Shown in pieces: positions 1 to 5,805 of a stretch of 5,805 nucleotides of DNA (position 1 is the stretch's first letter; every line of letters begins with the position of its first letter). The translations under genes and the position numbers were made by a program. This DNA comes from Planctomycetota bacterium (GTDB lineage: Bacteria > Planctomycetota > Planctomycetia > Planctomycetales > Planctomycetaceae). Below the pieces are notes generated by a model that searched no databases, was not told the origin of the DNA, and saw only the letters and a program-made list of their open reading frames with translations. Location of the stretch: assembly GCA_027622115.1 (NCBI GenBank), contig JAQBZS010000517.1:1-5805 (forward strand), read 5' to 3'.

Positions 1-1
1 C

Positions 2-151
2 CTCGGGCACAGCTCGGTGCCCGGCCGCTTACGCGTCACGGCTCAACAACTCTGGGCGATTGGACCCTGGCCCCTGTTTATTTTCCAACACGCGACCGGA
101 TCCGTGGCGAGCGCCAAAACGGCTCATGAATCACCCGACCGAGCTGCCTAA
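2..151 (+). CDS. Possible C-terminal end of an upstream gene (partial, unidentified)
   Basis: Frame 2 is open from the window edge to a TAA at 149-151 and would encode about 49 residues, ending in KTAHESPDRAA. About 65% of its codons end in G or C, and its stop falls just before a purine-rich AGAGAG and the ATG at 164, the layout expected for consecutive genes in an operon. However, frame 1 (stop TGA at 127-129) and frame 3 (stop TGA at 165-167, overlapping the next ATG) are also open, so the choice of frame is a judgement. I do not recognise the family. It could equally be non-coding. Confidence 0.25.
   Translation, partial: LGHSSVPGRLRVTAQQLWAIGPWPLFIFQHATGSVASAKTAHESPDRAA
4..23. repeat. 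Short perfect inverted repeat
   Basis: CGGGCAC at 4-10 is the exact reverse complement of GTGCCCG at 17-23, separated by the six bases AGCTCG. It could form a 7-bp hairpin. No T-run follows, so it does not look like an intrinsic terminator. It may lie inside the upstream coding region, in which case it could be accidental. Confidence 0.4.
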
Positions 152-157
152 AGAGAG
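152..157 (+). promoter_or_regulatory. Shine-Dalgarno-like site for the acetyltransferase start
   Basis: AGAGAG lies six bases upstream of the ATG at 164. It is purine-rich but a weak match to AGGAGG. It supports 164 as the start, together with the protein N-terminus there, which fits the family. Confidence 0.4.
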
Positions 158-415
158 AACACGATGAGCATCATCGTCGAAATACAATCACTGGACGAAT
201 TCAAGAATCTCAAGAGTCTCTGGGGCACGTTGTCGCAGCAGACTCCCAATGCGTCCTTCTTTCAATCGCTGATTTGGACTCAGAATTACTGGCGGCACTT
301 TGGTCGCGAGAATTTGCTGAAGATCATGTTGATCGGTGATCGCCAACGAGTCTTGGGGATCGTGCCGCTGTGCGTTCGAAAAATTGACGGGCCGGGACTG
401 GGCCTGCGTGTCTTG

Positions 416-418
416 TAG
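416..418 (+). other. In-frame amber (TAG) codon inside the acetyltransferase
   Basis: The codons around it read Arg-Val-Leu-TAG-Phe-Val-Gly. Family members often carry a Leu-x-Phe-Val-Gly-like stretch here, so a single C to T change from CAG (Gln) is the simplest origin, which is inference. The frame is the same before and after, so no indel is needed to explain it. None of the other complete genes in the window ends with TAG (they use TGA, TGA, TGA and TAA). Confidence 0.8.
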
Positions 419-1227
419 TTTGTGGGGTCCAGTCGACACGCGTGGGTGGGACCGATTGGGCCGCATCCCGAAATGACGTTGTCGGCCGCAGCCAAGTATT
501 TGCGAGGCGGTAAGTCGGAGTGGGATGCCGTTGACTTGCGGGTGCATGATTGGGACGGAAAACGTCTTCGCCCATTTCAGCGAGCGGTCCAGTTTTCCGG
601 TTTGCAGTTGTCCTCGGCGGTCGCCATGCGAGTTTCCACGGCTCGATTCGATGCTCGTCAATCAAGACGCCCACGATCGATCAGTCCGCTCGGGACACCC
701 CGACTGCGTGGCAAGTTGTATTACGAGCGATTCCGACCACTCGCGGATTCCCTCTCGACGGAGACCGGTTGGGAATTGGTGGAAGCCTGCAATCAGGTTC
801 TGCAACGGAGTGAAGCAGCCGATCAACCGGCCATCGACAACTCACCCGAGCGATTGTTTTTCGAGGACGTGCATGTCGATGCCATCCGCACGGGCAATTT
901 GGACTTGGGCGTGCTGACGCTCAACGACGCTCCCGTCGCGTTTCATTACGGCTTTCATCACGACGGCGTCATTGACGAATTGGCGACCGGCTTCATCGGC
1001 ACGGTTGCCGCGAGAGACGCTCTGATGTCGCGCATGTTCGCGGACAGCGTGGCGCGAGGTGATCGGGGATATCGCTTTATTCACGCACCGAGCGCGAGTC
1101 GTGCCGGCCTGGGGTCCATACAACAATCCGTCGTCTATTCACTGCAACACAACATGGCCGGCGCATCACGACTGGGAACGTTGCAGTCGACTCGCACGCG
1201 GGCACAAGACGGTTCTGGGATTCGAAC

Positions 1228-1231
1228 ATGA
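1228..1231 (+). other. ATGA stop/start overlap suggesting translational coupling
   Basis: The ATG of the glycosyltransferase (1228-1230) shares bases with the TGA of the acetyltransferase frame (1229-1231). Such overlaps normally mean one transcript and coupled translation. The coupling matters here because the upstream frame is interrupted by TAG about 810 bases earlier. Confidence 0.85.
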
Positions 1232-2364
1232 CAACGCTGGTTACTGAGTCGCCGACGCGGCACGCTATTTTCACGACACCGAGTTCGGGTCGTCTTCGCG
1301 TCTGTCACATGGCGTTGACGCTTTGCACGGGTGGACTTGAGCGACTGCTAGTGGACTTCGCGCGGTTTCACGACGCCGATCGCTTCGAGCCCGAGTTCTT
1401 GGCACTGGGCGATGTCGGTCAACCGGCAGACGAAATCGAGGCCCTCGGCAGACGCGTGCATCGCATTGACGCCACGACACTTGGCAAGGTGTCGCTGATT
1501 CGCCGACTGAGTTCGTTCTTGAGCGACGGCAAGTTCGATGTGCTGCACACGCACAACGCGTTTCCGCATCTCTACGGTTCGATCGCGGCGCGACTGGCCG
1601 GTGTGTCGACGGTGATCCACACGCGTCACGGACGCCGGTTCGGCGGGACGTGGAAGGAACGAATCCACTTTAGCATCGGTGGTTTGTTCTCGGATTGCGT
1701 CGTGGGAGTTTCCGACGATACGGCCGAGTTGTGTCGCAGCCGTGGTTGGTTCCCGAGTCGCAAGGTGGCTCGCGTTTGGAATGGTGTGGATCTGGATCGA
1801 TTCAACATTCGCCGCACCAACCATTCTGATCCAACCGTGATCACGGTGGCGCGATTGTCTGCGGAGAAAGACCTCGAAACGATGCTGCAAGCGGCCAAGA
1901 TTGTTGCCGAACGGCAGCCGATGTTTCGACTTATCATCGTCGGCGACGGGCCGGAACGCGCGAATCTGCAGGCCTCCGCACAACGATTGGGTCTTGAGGA
2001 GACAGTCCGTTTCCTCGGGGAACGCAACGACATAGCGCAGCAATTGTCGCGGGCGGCGTTCTTTGTGTCTTCGTCGCGTACGGAAGGCGTATCGCTGACG
2101 TTGCTGGAGGCGATGGCCACGGAGTTACCCGTCATCGCGACGCGCGTCGGTGGAAACCCCGAGGTGGTGGTCGATGGTGAAACCGGCCGACTGGTGCCGC
2201 CGCGTGATCCGCAAGCCCTAGCGGCGGCAATCTTGAAATTGATCGACAACCCGCAAGAATGGGACCGGTTGGGCCAAGCAGGACGTCGACGAGTCCAACA
2301 GCACTTCTGCATACGATCGATGGTTCAACAATACGAAGAACTGTATTTACAGCACCAACAGTGA
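1228..2364 (+). CDS. GT4-family glycosyltransferase (GT-B fold)
   Basis: A 378-residue retaining glycosyltransferase that would move a sugar from a nucleotide-sugar donor to an unknown acceptor at the cytoplasmic side of the membrane, probably during surface or exopolysaccharide assembly. The N-terminal acceptor domain (about 22-185) shows the glycine-rich loop TGGLERLL (34-41) and HTHN (107-110). NGVD (185-188) marks the hinge. The C-terminal donor domain has VARLSAEKD (207-215) with Arg209 and Lys214 placed as phosphate-binding residues, VGDGP (238-242), the E-x7-E motif EGVSLTLLE (286-294), and GGNPEVV followed by GETGRLVPP (308-325). Length is normal for the family. The start ATG overlaps the preceding stop as ATGA, and GGGA lies seven bases upstream, which favours 1228. 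It leaves about 20 residues before the first beta strand (GRLRVCHMAL); a start at Met28 (1309) would cut into that strand. No signal peptide or membrane segment is seen. The acceptor and donor cannot be read from sequence. Confidence 0.93.
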   Translation: MTTLVTESPTRHAIFTTPSSGRLRVCHMALTLCTGGLERLLVDFARFHDADRFEPEFLALGDVGQPADEIEALGRRVHRIDATTLGKVSLIRRLSSFLSDGKFDVLHTHNAFPHLYGSIAARLAGVSTVIHTRHGRRFGGTWKERIHFSIGGLFSDCVVGVSDDTAELCRSRGWFPSRKVARVWNGVDLDRFNIRRTNHSDPTVITVARLSAEKDLETMLQAAKIVAERQPMFRLIIVGDGPERANLQASAQRLGLEETVRFLGERNDIAQQLSRAAFFVSSSRTEGVSLTLLEAMATELPVIATRVGGNPEVVVDGETGRLVPPRDPQALAAAILKLIDNPQEWDRLGQAGRRRVQQHFCIRSMVQQYEELYLQHQQ

Positions 2365-2422
2365 GCGGCAAGGCGCTACTAAAGACGCCCGAGAGCCTCA
2401 AACATTCGCCGGTAAACTTGCA

Positions 2423-2674
2423 ATGGAACGCCTGAAAACACTCGCCGAGTGGCTGCAAGAATTGGAGATTTCCACGGACGATCTCGTCAAGCAAACCGGG
2501 CTGGAGCGGCGAGTGATCGAGGCGATTGCGTCGGGTCGCTACACCACATCGCCCAAACAGCGCGAGCGACTCGGGAACGCGCTGGATGTGGACCCATCGA
2601 TGATTCAGTGGGGCGCACCTTTGGGTGTCGACCACATGTATGGACACGGCCCGCAGTTTGGTCGAAGCCCGTGA
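2423..2674 (+). CDS. Small Cro/C1-type helix-turn-helix protein with conserved tail
   Basis: An 83-residue protein, cytoplasmic by the lack of any signal or membrane segment. It opens with KTLAEWLQELEIS, followed by a helix-turn-helix of the HTH_3/XRE kind at about 17-62: STDDLVKQTGLERRVIEAI gives the paired helices, then ASGRYTTSPKQRERLGNAL and the helix-capping VDPSMIQWG. The last residues, with HMYGHGPQFGRSP (71-83), form a short basic tail that I recall as nearly fixed in small HTH proteins of planctomycetes. The target DNA and role are unknown; DNA binding is inferred from the fold. It lies 58 bases after the glycosyltransferase on the same strand, so it may be read from the same transcript, but it need not be related in function. 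ATG 2423 is chosen because the family begins at this point; no clear Shine-Dalgarno site precedes it. It converges with oadA 26 bases away. Confidence 0.85.
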   Translation: MERLKTLAEWLQELEISTDDLVKQTGLERRVIEAIASGRYTTSPKQRERLGNALDVDPSMIQWGAPLGVDHMYGHGPQFGRSP

Positions 2675-2700
2675 TTTCCAGGACTGCTCGTGGACGGTGA
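2675..2700. other. Short convergent intergenic gap without a visible terminator
   Basis: Only 26 bases separate the stop of the HTH gene from the stop of oadA on the other strand. The small palindrome GTGATCAC (2697-2704) overlaps the oadA stop. I see no GC-rich hairpin followed by a T-run on either strand, so termination here is either factor-dependent or occurs beyond the gap, giving overlapping transcripts. Confidence 0.5.
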
Positions 2701-4509
2701 TCACGCAATCGTGGCGAGCACTTGTCCGTTGGCCACTTGATCTCCGGCCTCCACACCGACGGATTGCACGGTGCCCGCAATCGGCGACGTGATCGACATT
2801 TCCATCTTCATCGCTTCCAGAACGAGAATCGTGCCGCCCACGGCGATCGAATCGCCCGGATGCACTTCGACTCGGATCACCTTGCCCGGCATTTGCGCGG
2901 GAACGTCCGTCGCCGGACCGGATGAAGATGTCGTTGCCGACGTCGCCGGACTCGATGACGACGCAGTACTCACGTCCGCCGAATACGTTCGACCGTTCAA
3001 TCGAGCTTGATTCCCGTCGATCGCGACGTGATACGACTTGCCGTTGACGACCACTTCGTAGGCTTGCGGGCCGGACGGTGCGGTGGGTGTCGTAACGGTC
3101 GTCTTCGTCTGCTTGCGGACCCCAACTTCAGCCTCGCCTTTGAGGAACGCGACTCCTTTGTCCTGACACGCCGCGATGATAAAGATGTTTTCGTCCGTGA
3201 CCTCCAACCCTTCGGCCTCAAGCCGCTTTCGAGCCGGCTCAATACCCTTCTGCGGATCCTCGTCGTTCATGTCCAGCGGGGCACGAGTCGTGGGTTCCAA
3301 ACCCAATTGTTCGGACGCCTTTTTGACGATTTCGGCATCCGGCGGGACCGGGGTTTTTCCGAAATAACCCAGCACCATCTTTCCGTACGGTTCGGCGATC
3401 TTGGACCACGGTTCGAACATGACATTGTTCAACGCCTGCTGCACATAGAACTGTGACACCGGCGTGACGCTCGTGCCGAAACCGCCGCGGCGCACTACGT
3501 CTCCCATGGCTTTGATGAGGTCCGGGTATTTGTCCATGATGCCGTTGTCACGCATCATTTGCGTGTTGGCCGTTAACGCTCCGCCCGGCATGGGGCTCCA
3601 GGGAATCAACGGTTCCACCGTCGTCGCTTCGGGCGGCAGGAAGTAATCCTGCATGCATTCCTTGAAGACTTCTTCTGCGTCTCGAACTTTGTCGATGTCC
3701 ACGTCGAGGTCGTAATCGGTGCCTCGCAGGGCGTGCCACATCACGAGAATGTCCGGCTGACACGTACCGCCGGAACACGGAGCCATCGACAGGTCGATCG
3801 CGTTCGCGCCGGCTTCCAATGCCGCCATGTAACCCTGCACCGAGATGCCGGCCGTTTCATGCGTGTGAAAGTGAATGAAGGCGTCCTGGCCCAGCAGCTT
3901 GCGGGCACGTTTGATCGATTCGTGGACCTTGGACGGGACCGCAGTGCCGGACGCGTCCTTGAAGCACACGGAATCGAACGGGATGTCCGCGTCGAGAATC
4001 TGTCGCAGAGTTCGCTCGTAGAAGTCCGCGTCATGCGCGCCTTCGCATCCGGGCGGCAATTCCATCAATGTTACGCAGACCTGATGCTTGAGTCCCGCTT
4101 CGACAATGCATTTGCCGCTGTGCACGAGATTGTTGACGTCGTTGAGGGCGTCGAAATTGCGGATCGTGGTGATGCCGTGCTTTTTGAAGAGCTGGGCGTG
4201 CAAGCGGATGATGTCGCTCGACTGCGACTCCAGGCCCACCACGTTGACGCCTCGGGCCAATGTCTGCAGATTCGCGTCCGGCCCGGCGGTTCGGCGAAAC
4301 GCGTCCATCATGTCGAACGCGTCTTCGTTGCAATAGAAATAGAGCGACTGAAACCGTGCACCGCCCCCGGCCTCGAAGTACTGCATTCCCGCGTCGCGAG
4401 CCGCTTCCAGCGCCGGCAGGAAGTCTTGAGTCAACACGCGAGCCCCGTAGACGGATTGGAAGCCGTCGCGAAAGGCCGTGTTCATGAAAATGACTTTTTT
4501 CTTCGCCAC
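2701..4509 (-). CDS. oadA: Oxaloacetate decarboxylase alpha subunit (carboxyltransferase plus biotin carrier)
   Basis: A 602-residue cytoplasmic subunit that transfers the carboxyl group of oxaloacetate to biotin, releasing pyruvate; the carboxybiotin is then handed to the beta subunit. The N-terminal carboxyltransferase TIM barrel shows FRDGFQS (13-19), with Asp15 as a metal ligand, FKDASG (183-188), with Lys184 in the place of the active-site lysine, and HFHTHETAG (213-221), with His215 and His217 as metal ligands. The PYC_OADA-like region (about 290-460) includes LPPEATTVEPLIPWSPMPGG. A Ser/Thr/Ala/Pro-rich linker (about 512-536) leads to the biotinyl domain with EAMKM (565-569), Lys568 being the attachment site. 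Length is close to the roughly 595 of Klebsiella OadA. The start is GTG; no in-frame ATG or better start lies between it and the upstream stop, and the Shine-Dalgarno site is poor. It follows oadB by 36 bases, so an oadB-oadA operon is likely. The barrel resembles the FRDGFQS/EAGGGARFQS form I recall from spirochaetes and planctomycetes rather than the enterobacterial form. A methylmalonyl-CoA-type decarboxylase is less likely given the barrel type. Confidence 0.93.
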   Translation of the reverse strand: MAKKKVIFMNTAFRDGFQSVYGARVLTQDFLPALEAARDAGMQYFEAGGGARFQSLYFYCNEDAFDMMDAFRRTAGPDANLQTLARGVNVVGLESQSSDIIRLHAQLFKKHGITTIRNFDALNDVNNLVHSGKCIVEAGLKHQVCVTLMELPPGCEGAHDADFYERTLRQILDADIPFDSVCFKDASGTAVPSKVHESIKRARKLLGQDAFIHFHTHETAGISVQGYMAALEAGANAIDLSMAPCSGGTCQPDILVMWHALRGTDYDLDVDIDKVRDAEEVFKECMQDYFLPPEATTVEPLIPWSPMPGGALTANTQMMRDNGIMDKYPDLIKAMGDVVRRGGFGTSVTPVSQFYVQQALNNVMFEPWSKIAEPYGKMVLGYFGKTPVPPDAEIVKKASEQLGLEPTTRAPLDMNDEDPQKGIEPARKRLEAEGLEVTDENIFIIAACQDKGVAFLKGEAEVGVRKQTKTTVTTPTAPSGPQAYEVVVNGKSYHVAIDGNQARLNGRTYSADVSTASSSSPATSATTSSSGPATDVPAQMPGKVIRVEVHPGDSIAVGGTILVLEAMKMEMSITSPIAGTVQSVGVEAGDQVANGQVLATIA

Positions 4510-4528
4510 AATGCACCAACCGTAACTG

Positions 4529-4537
4529 AAAAAAAAA
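4529..4537 (-). other. Homopolymer tract (nine T on the coding strand) between oadB and oadA
   Basis: The 36-base gap between oadB and oadA holds nine consecutive A on the plus strand, hence nine T in the oadB-oadA transcript direction. I find no stable GC-rich hairpin directly upstream, so this is not a standard intrinsic terminator. It could still cause partial termination or slippage and so affect the ratio of the two subunits; that is inference. Confidence 0.6.
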
Positions 4538-4545
4538 CGCGGTGA

Positions 4546-5673
4546 TTACTTCAACATTTCGGACAACAGATACCCCGCCGCGATGGCCGAGCCAATGACG
4601 CCGGCCACGTTGGGCGCCATCGCGTGCATCAGCAAGTGATTCTGCGGATCCTCTTCTTGACCGACCATCTGCACGATGCGTGCGGAATCCGGTACGGCCG
4701 AAACGCCGGCGGCACCGATGAGCGGGTTGATCTTGTTCGTCAGAAACAGATTCATCAGTTTGGCGAACAGCACGCCGCCCGCGGTCGCCACCGCGAAAGC
4801 CGTCGCACCGAGGCCGAAGATCATGAGCGACTCCGTCGTGATGAAGTACTCGGCACTCGTGCTGGCACCGACCGCGAAGCCCAACAGGATCGTGACGATG
4901 TCGATCAGCGACGTGCGGGCCGTTTCGGCAAGTCGGCCCGTGACGCCGCATTCCTTCATCAGATTGCCGAAGAACAGCATTCCCAACAGCGTCACGGCTC
5001 CCGGTGCGATCAACGCACAAATCAGGAAGGCCACGACGGGAAACACAATCCGTTCCCGTTTGGTGACCTCGCGAGGCGGTGGCATCCGCATCAGCCGCTC
5101 TTCGCGCGTGGTCAGCAGCTTCATAATCGGAGGTTGAATTACGGGCACGAGAGCCATGTAGGAATAGGCTGCAATCGCGATCGGCCCCAAGAGACGTGGA
5201 GCCAATTGAGACGACAGAAAAATCGATGTTGGTCCGTCCGCACCGCCGATGATTCCGATCGCCGCCGCTTCTTGCGGAGAAAACCCAAGCGCCAGCGCAC
5301 CGATCAAGGTCAGAAAGATTCCGATCTGCGCCGCCGCACCCAGCAAGACCAGCTTGGCGTTGGACAGCATCGTGCTGAAGTCCGTCATGGCGCCGATGCC
5401 GAGAAAGATCAGCGGCGGAAACACACCCTGTTTGACGCCGAAATAGATGTACTGCAACACGCTGCCTTCGTCATAAACACCCAGCATCATTGTCGGCGGA
5501 TACGGGATATTGCCGACGATGACGCCCATGCCGATCGGCAGCAGCAGCAGTGGCTCGTAATGCTTGATGATGGCGAGCGCGATAAAGACAGCGCCAATCA
5601 CGATCATGACGGCGTTGGGAAACGTCATCCATGCGAAGCCGGTGGTGCTCCAAAACTCCCAGATTCTGTCCAT
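4546..5673 (-). CDS. oadB: Sodium-pumping decarboxylase beta subunit (OadB)
   Basis: A 375-residue integral membrane protein that decarboxylates the carboxybiotin carried by OadA and couples this to Na+ export. It has about nine to eleven hydrophobic segments, for example near 19-37, 40-59, 107-130, 160-183, 208-237, 255-271, 284-310 and 353-371. Residues shown to matter in Klebsiella OadB are present at the same spacing: Asp146 in GGADGPTS (Asp203), Tyr172 in AAYSYMAL (Tyr229), and Asn316, Gly320, Ser325 and Arg332 in NPLIGAAGVSAVPDSAR (Asn373, Gly377, Ser382, Arg389). The C-terminus HAMAPNVAGVIGSAIAAGY is typical. The frame stays open to 5772, but the extra 33 residues come from the tandem repeat and read as hydrophilic, low-meaning sequence; ATG 5673 (MDRIWEF) is the credible start, with only a weak GAG before it. 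The same family serves methylmalonyl-CoA and glutaconyl-CoA decarboxylases; pairing with oadA points to oxaloacetate. No oadG is seen. Confidence 0.93.
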   Translation of the reverse strand: MDRIWEFWSTTGFAWMTFPNAVMIVIGAVFIALAIIKHYEPLLLLPIGMGVIVGNIPYPPTMMLGVYDEGSVLQYIYFGVKQGVFPPLIFLGIGAMTDFSTMLSNAKLVLLGAAAQIGIFLTLIGALALGFSPQEAAAIGIIGGADGPTSIFLSSQLAPRLLGPIAIAAYSYMALVPVIQPPIMKLLTTREERLMRMPPPREVTKRERIVFPVVAFLICALIAPGAVTLLGMLFFGNLMKECGVTGRLAETARTSLIDIVTILLGFAVGASTSAEYFITTESLMIFGLGATAFAVATAGGVLFAKLMNLFLTNKINPLIGAAGVSAVPDSARIVQMVGQEEDPQNHLLMHAMAPNVAGVIGSAIAAGYLLSEMLK

Positions 5674-5699
5674 TAAAGATGCTCGCAGTGCTTCTGTAG

Positions 5700-5805
5700 G
5701 ACGGGCACTCTTGCCCGTCTTTGTCACGAGAGACGCGCACTCTCGCCCGTCTTTGTCACGAGAGACGGGCACTCTCGCCCGTCTTTGTCACGAGAGACGG
5801 GCACT
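5700..5805. repeat. Tandem 32-bp repeat array with competing hairpins (3.3 copies, runs off the window)
   Basis: Units at 5700-5731, 5732-5763 and 5764-5795, plus the first ten bases of a fourth at 5796-5805, repeat head to tail with no spacer. Each unit is an inverted repeat, arms GACGGGC and GCCCGTC around a six-base loop (ACTCTC or ACTCTT), followed by TTTGTCACGAGA. Unit 1 has one loop change (T at 5712). Unit 2 has C for G at 5736, which breaks one pair of the stem. A second pairing is possible across unit junctions: CGAGAG (5759-5764) with CTCTCG (5772-5777), which excludes the first stem. The array begins 26 bases upstream of the oadB ATG, so it lies in its promoter or 5' leader. It resembles dispersed REP-like intergenic elements of planctomycete genomes. 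It is not CRISPR, since there are no spacers. Confidence 0.9.

Larger units (their letters stand above)
164..1231 (+). pseudogene. CelD/BcsL-like GNAT acetyltransferase interrupted by an in-frame TAG
   Basis: One reading frame runs from ATG 164 to TGA 1229-1231 (355 codons), broken only by TAG at 416-418 (codon 85). Both halves look like one protein of the Acetyltransf_6 type (FemAB/CelD-like GNAT), often found in exopolysaccharide clusters, where members are thought to acylate sugars or amino sugars. The N-terminal part has the expected NASFFQSLIWTQNYWRHFG stretch (about residues 29-47) and VLGIVPLCVRK. After the stop come GPIGPHP (96-102), YYERFRPLADS (186-196), the core PVAFHYGFHHDGV (257-269), and a GNAT-like ARDALMSRMFADSVARGDRGYRF tract read as ARDALMSRM (284-292) then ADSVARGDRGY (294-304). 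The middle (about 155-185) lacks the basic SSK..R..IRR-like stretch I expect and is rich in R, P and S. A separate product starting at GTG 422 is possible but would lack the N-terminal domain. A nonsense mutation or a sequencing error is most likely; readthrough cannot be excluded. Confidence 0.75.

Noticed and set aside
416..418. Genetic-code reassignment of TAG
   Set aside because: One in-frame TAG in a gene that also looks decayed elsewhere is weak evidence; mutation or sequencing error is simpler.
2365..2422. Terminator between the glycosyltransferase and the HTH gene
   Set aside because: Only a 4-bp stem (GGCG at 2372-2375 with CGCC at 2386-2389) with a long loop and no T-run is present.
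3733..4545. A 270-codon open frame on the plus strand opposite oadA
   Set aside because: No domain or family resemblance, fully covered by the well-supported oadA carboxyltransferase on the other strand.
4031..5020. A 329-codon minus-strand frame spanning the oadA-oadB gap
   Set aside because: It overlaps both genes in another frame, is rich in R, G and H, and shows no family signature.
4624..5676. A 350-codon open frame on the plus strand opposite oadB
   Set aside because: The translation is rich in Q, R, H and D with no recognisable domain, and it mirrors oadB, whose conserved residues are clear. It is an antisense shadow of a codon-biased gene.
5674..5772. N-terminal extension of OadB by 33 residues from an ATG at 5772
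   Set aside because: The extension is translated from the tandem repeat, is hydrophilic and unlike other OadB proteins, and changes frame relative to the 32-bp unit. The start at 5673 fits the family.
5700..5805. CRISPR array
   Set aside because: Units follow each other directly without spacers, and no cas gene is present.

Overview
The window looks like chromosomal DNA of a planctomycete-like bacterium. I infer this from three things: a small helix-turn-helix protein with a GHGPQFGRSP-type tail that I associate with planctomycetes, intergenic tandem copies of an ACGGGCACTC..GCCCGTC element of a kind I recall from such genomes, and moderately high GC with weak Shine-Dalgarno sites. I could not run a database search, so the assignment is tentative.

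Layout, left to right. Bases 1-163 hold what may be the 3' end of an upstream gene (all three plus frames are open there) plus a short inverted repeat. Bases 164-1231 (+) carry an acetyltransferase gene of the CelD/BcsL-like GNAT type, interrupted by an in-frame TAG at codon 85. Its stop overlaps by ATGA the start of a GT4-family glycosyltransferase (1228-2364, +). After 58 bases comes a small HTH protein (2423-2674, +). These plus-strand genes resemble the tail of a surface or exopolysaccharide cluster.

From 2701 to the right end everything is on the minus strand and unrelated in function. It encodes a sodium-pumping decarboxylase: oadB (membrane beta subunit, 5673-4546) followed after 37 bases by oadA (carboxyltransferase fused to a biotin carrier domain, 4509-2701). 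Together they would decarboxylate oxaloacetate to pyruvate and CO2 and use the energy to export Na+. The beta-subunit residues known to matter for Na+ coupling are all present at the expected spacing. No gamma subunit gene (oadG) is visible. Just upstream of oadB lie 3.3 tandem copies of a 32-bp repeat in which each unit can form either of two competing hairpins; the array runs off the window edge.

I found no convincing new multi-gene system. The points most worth a second look are the hairpin array in the oadB leader or promoter, the amber-interrupted acetyltransferase coupled to a glycosyltransferase, and the small HTH protein with its fixed tail.
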